This document shows, piece by piece, positions 30,473-33,624 of a DNA stretch of 33,624 bases (the stretch's first letter is position 1; each line of letters starts with the position of its first letter). The stretch lies in assembly GCA_943704425.1 (NCBI GenBank), contig CALSCP010001339.1:1-33624 (forward strand), in the 5' to 3' direction. The stretch comes from Ministeria vibrans ATCC 50519. Taxonomy: Eukaryota; Opisthokonta; Filasterea. The notes beneath the pieces are model-generated. The model was not told the origin of the DNA, did not search any database, and was given only the letters and a program-made list of their open reading frames with translations. The position numbers were made by a program, and so were the translations under genes.

Positions 30473-31220
30473 TCTTCTACAAAAAATTTAATTGTGTAAA
30501 AACAGCGGTCGGTACTTTCAAAAGTACAATGGAAATATCATGGAATAAAATAAGAAAAATAAATAGAGAATCGAGAGCTGTCAATGAGCTCGAAAGCGAG
30601 AGCTCGGGAATGCGGAATGTTTAGGTTTGCGGTATGATTCTGTGATAACAGTAGTTAAAAGGGCAATCTACTAACTATCTCACCCTCTCGTCGACGTAAA
30701 TGTAAAAGTTACATCCTTAACACACCGTATCCCTGCACAGACAGCGCAAGTGCGCTTCATTTCTTGTTTTTTTTTCTTCTCAAAAGCAGCTTTTTTTTTT
30801 CTATTCTTTTTCTCCGCGTGACTGCGCTCTCTTGCTGAAACCGTTGACTCAATGGCCTCAACGCTTCGCACCGTACACCCACACAGTTGTACCGACCCGA
30901 TGACGCATGGTACGGGTATTTTTTTTTCCAATTAATTGATTGGCGAAAGTTCAGCGAAAACTCAAGCGAGATCGTTATCTCTCTGCGGTCGACACTGTCG
31001 ATTTTTTTTTTCGTGAATTTTTTTTTTTTCGTGATGCATGACTGACGTCCGTGCCGCCTTAAACGACGGCTGTAAGGTTTCAAAGCGATTATATGATACA
31101 CACAGGATCGTTGGCCAGTCGACATGCGTCAGAAAGAGACGGAGTATTCCGTGGGTGAACGGTAAAAGAAGATTTCCCCTGGGGAAATATTTAGAGAGCC
31201 GATTGAGAGCTCGTGGAGAG

Positions 31221-31321
31221 ACTCCCTTCGGTGTATCGTACCGCAGAGTTGAGAAGCAAGAGTACTCAAAGGCAGTAGGAAGTGCGGAGTACGATACACT
31301 CCTTACGACAGTGTAGGGAGT
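31221..31321. repeat. Nested inverted repeat (possible hairpin)
   Basis: GTGTATCGTAC at 31231-31241 pairs perfectly with GTACGATACAC at 31289-31299. Outside it, ACTCCCT at 31221-31227 pairs with AGGGAGT at 31315-31321. The result is a two-part stem around a 47-base inner loop, in the spacer upstream of the ROCO-caspase gene. Confidence 0.6.
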
Positions 31322-31830
31322 AGAAAAAATACTGAGTGTCGACTGTCGTCTGTCAACTTGATCAGCAGTTAGTTCAAGTTATGAGCCGATCACCACCGCA
31401 GAACCACTGTATCCTTGTTTCTATTTAACTACTGCCAACCGGGCATCACCACCATTGCAAAACAGCGACACTTGAGAGCGTCAAATTGAGCTGCTTTGAC
31501 AACAACACACTGTTGGCTAGAGTCCCTTTGGAGGACCACTGCTGCTTCTCCAACGCGCATCTGCCGACTTCAGCAACTTCCTTGTCTCTTCTGTATGCTG
31601 TGTGTACTGTGTAGGGAAGCAGGGGTAGCGTCGAGCTGTATGTGTGTGTGTGTGAAAGAATGCTGAAGTTCTGTTATTGTTCTGTTGTTTTTCGTTTCAC
31701 ACACAGACAGACACACACACACAAACAGAACACTGCTTCGACGGCGAATCACGCAGACACACGGTGAACAGCCAAAAGTCGGGTCGGGTGTCACCGTGTC
31801 GGTACATCCTCCTTAAGACGCGGAGGAGCG

Positions 31831-32049
31831 TCAGAGGGAAGTGTCCTGGCAAATGGCTCGCCAATGCGAGGGCTGTGGTTGTTGTTGCTGTTGATTTATA
31901 CGTCGGAAGTTGATACGAGCCTCATTTGCTGTGGCTTTATACGCGTTGCTGTTGGCCTCAATGGCCTGTTGCTGCTGTGCCTGCGGGAAGGCTGTGCATT
32001 GGAACGTGTCGCTCGACGTCGCATTGTCGTGGATTGTTGAAGGCTCATC
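31831..32049 (-). CDS. Possible terminal coding exon (Gln/Ala-rich), unproven
   Basis: On the minus strand about 72 codons stay open without an ATG. They contain SDTFQCTAFPQAQQQQAIEA and ATANEARINFRRI and end in TGA at 31831. A pyrimidine-rich stretch ending in ATGAG precedes it and could act as an acceptor. The opposite strand is also open (31864-32040, 59 codons, Leu-rich start MRGLWLLLLLIYTSE), so at most one strand is likely real. I do not recognise either product. Confidence 0.2.
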   Translation of the reverse strand, partial: DEPSTIHDNATSSDTFQCTAFPQAQQQQAIEANSNAYKATANEARINFRRINQQQQQPQPSHWRAICQDTSL

Positions 32050-32064
32050 TCATAATGAAAAAAG

Positions 32065-32095
<31 letters not shown>

Positions 32096-32343
32096 TAATT
32101 ATGCTTCTCATGGACAGTGAGTCTATGGGTTTCTTTTGCGGCATTCTCGTCTTGAAGTCTACGGCCGAAGTATTGTGCTGCTCTTTGTTTTGTTTATAGT
32201 CTTGTTTTGGCATTGAGTGCAGCTCTCGATTCTCTATTAATTTTATTATTATTATTATTTATTTTGATTATTATTATAGTCTTGCCTTATTATTTACATC
32301 TCTCTATTCTCTATTCATTTATTATATTATTACAAAAACATTA

Positions 32344-33624
32344 TTATACACTATTATACATTCCACATCCGTTCCTAAAGAAGAAGATGTCACCCTCGTT
32401 GGTCATGTCGTTGGTCCAATCATTCCAAATGCGCGCCACCAACATGGCTTGGAATGTGTTTTCCCTGTCCAGTTCCGTCAGACAACGCCGCAGCTGAACC
32501 GCCGTAATGCACTGCTGTCCGTCAGGAAACGCACGTAGTTCATCGGTACCCAGTGCGAGCAAAAGTAGCTTGGTCATGCGCGTCAGGCGGCAGTCAACCG
32601 TGACATAAGCGCTCGCGTCCCTGAGCGAGCTCGTCATAATCTGGCGCGCATAGAGACCCTCTCGTCGCTGGGGAACGGGCGCGCTCTGCTCGGGTTGCAA
32701 TTGTGTCAAATCTCTTCCCGCGTCAATCAATGCACCGCTGTTGCAGAAGTCGCTAAACACCATCACATTGCCACCCGGCCAGAACACGGTCTCACGCAGA
32801 ATTGTCGAGAGATCACCTAGGGTAAATCGCGTCAAGCGACCTTCAACCGCCGTCGTCTCTGCGTCACTGAGCAACAAACCGCCGAGACGGTCGCTCGCGC
32901 CGTGTCCAATTAAATGGACAATCAGCAGCGAGTCCTGTCCAATGGTTCGTCTCCGCGAGAGATCAAGCAGGCCCGAAACGATGTCCTTGCGCACCACTTG
33001 AGGTGTCTTCTTCGTTTCTGTCACAGACCTCACTTGACAGCCTCGCTCTCTCCACAACTGCCCGAGATGGTGCTCACTTTCTCTCACACCCGGCAGATCA
33101 TCGTAGGGTTTGAGGGCGGGGTTGTTAGTGGAGCGATAGTGACTCACACAAACAATCAGCACAGAGACGTTTGCGTAGACACCAGGGACGATTGGCTGTC
33201 CTGCAAAGGATAGAGGAGGGAAACAATGAGTATTTTGGGTAGAATTACGTACAAGAGAATGAATACCTTGTCGCACCCACCACCGCTCAAAATTAATGTT
33301 GCACTGGCGCGCCACGCCCTGTTGCACGCTAGCGAGCTCGGCCTTAACCACGTTTTCCTCTTGAAGTTGGCGAAGGTTTGAAGCGATGCGACTCGGAAAA
33401 AACAAGGGACGGGCTGCACTGCCTTCCGGCTGGTGCGGGTGAGCGGGCACCGCCACGAACTTGCCTCGCCAGCCCCATCGATGAGTTTCTGTTGACTCGC
33501 ACAATGTCTTCAGCCTGGCTAAAGTCATCTCACACTTGCGCGATTCGTCGCTCAGCAGCTCCACTCGAATGAACGACTCGCCATGTTTGAGTCGCAGTCG
33601 CATTGGCGCACAACCATTCATTGT
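32344..33624 (-). CDS. Second ROCO-caspase gene, 3' part (5' end off the window)
   Basis: Two exons are visible, 33267-33624 (running off the right edge) and 32344-33200, separated by a 66-bp intron at the same site as the last intron of the gene ending at 25268. The encoded part is the end of the COR domain, a linker and the full caspase-like domain. Catalytic His lies in LIGHGASD (codon 32902-32904) and Cys in FSDFCNSG (32743-32745). It is about 92% identical in protein to its neighbour over the peptidase domain. The linker before the intron (33270-33400) and the last few residues (GCGMYNSV) are different. Because the intron is a multiple of three and has no stop, a single open frame runs through it, but its GT-AG ends and the matching intron in the neighbour show it is spliced. 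It is a head-to-tail tandem duplicate. Confidence 0.88.
   Translation of the reverse strand, partial: TMNGCAPMRLRLKHGESFIRVELLSDESRKCEMTLARLKTLCESTETHRWGWRGKFVAVPAHPHQPEGSAARPLFFPSRIASNLRQLQEENVVKAELASVQQGVARQCNINFERWWVRQGIHSLVRNSTQNTHCFPPLSFAGQPIVPGVYANVSVLIVCVSHYRSTNNPALKPYDDLPGVRESEHHLGQLWRERGCQVRSVTETKKTPQVVRKDIVSGLLDLSRRRTIGQDSLLIVHLIGHGASDRLGGLLLSDAETTAVEGRLTRFTLGDLSTILRETVFWPGGNVMVFSDFCNSGALIDAGRDLTQLQPEQSAPVPQRREGLYARQIMTSSLRDASAYVTVDCRLTRMTKLLLLALGTDELRAFPDGQQCITAVQLRRCLTELDRENTFQAMLVARIWNDWTNDMTNEGDIFFFRNGCGMYNSV

Larger units (their letters stand above)
30473..32343. other. Spacer between the two tandem ROCO-caspase genes
   Basis: The 1.9-kb spacer should hold the promoter of the gene ending at 25268. 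It contains T-rich blocks near 30768-30810 and 31003-31030, a long imperfect hairpin at 31221-31321, a CA/GT pair at 31640-31720 and AAT/ATT blocks at 32064-32100 and 32236-32345. One open stretch at 31831-32049 is listed separately. No tRNA or known RNA gene was recognised. Confidence 0.45.

Noticed and set aside
25203-33213. Plus-strand frames opposite the ROCO-caspase genes
   Set aside because: They are shadows of GC-rich coding sequence on the minus strand and show no recognisable domains.

Overview
The window is nuclear DNA of a gene-dense, intron-bearing eukaryote, most likely a single-celled one. The evidence is GT-AG introns of about 44 to 290 bp, whole-gene matches to eukaryote-only proteins (TBCK, NPRL3, the ER HSP90 GRP94, complex I NDUFA5, SLC49A4), short intergenic spaces rich in ATT/AAT runs, and many microsatellites inside introns. 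The mix (UBF-like HMG protein, thrombospondin repeats, ROCO protein, NPRL3) would suit a protist near opisthokonts, amoebozoans or apusomonads, but I cannot name the organism. Three assembly gaps (4, 140 and 265 N) are present.

Layout. 336-3343 (-): TBCK, its 3' end running off the left edge. 4062-6735 (+): a UBF-like HMG-box protein. 7029-7246: decayed tail of a zinc-finger gene. 7287-8676 (+): zinc-finger gene copy A, broken by one extra G. 9119-10830 (+): SLC49A4-like transporter. 11629-13014 (+): zinc-finger gene copy B with a gap. 13352-17048 (+): GRP94 in nine exons. 17214-17891 (-): NDUFA5. 18033-20096 (+): NPRL3. 20391-21550 (-): a small secreted protein. 22019-24138 (-): a membrane protein with thrombospondin repeats and receptor L-type leucine-rich domains. 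25268-30472 (-): a large multidomain gene. 32344-33624 (-): the 3' part of a close tandem paralogue of that gene.

The most striking content is the right-hand third. Joining eleven exons gives one reading frame of about 1387 residues with eight WD40 blades, a Roc-type GTPase domain, a COR domain and a C-terminal caspase-like (peptidase C14) domain that keeps its catalytic His and Cys. This is the layout expected of a sensor, a GTPase switch and a protease in one chain, similar in logic to NLR-type cell-death or immune proteins. A second gene immediately upstream shares about 98% of the compared DNA in one COR segment and most of the peptidase domain, but diverges sharply in the COR-peptidase linker and in one peptidase loop.

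The second notable system is the zinc-finger pair. The two copies are nearly identical, yet most amino-acid differences fall in or beside the zinc-finger helices, including positions +3 and +6 of one classical finger. The remaining genes are mainly conserved housekeeping genes: ER folding, respiration, amino-acid signalling through GATOR1, and endolysosomal transport. They anchor the identification of the window as a normal chromosomal region.
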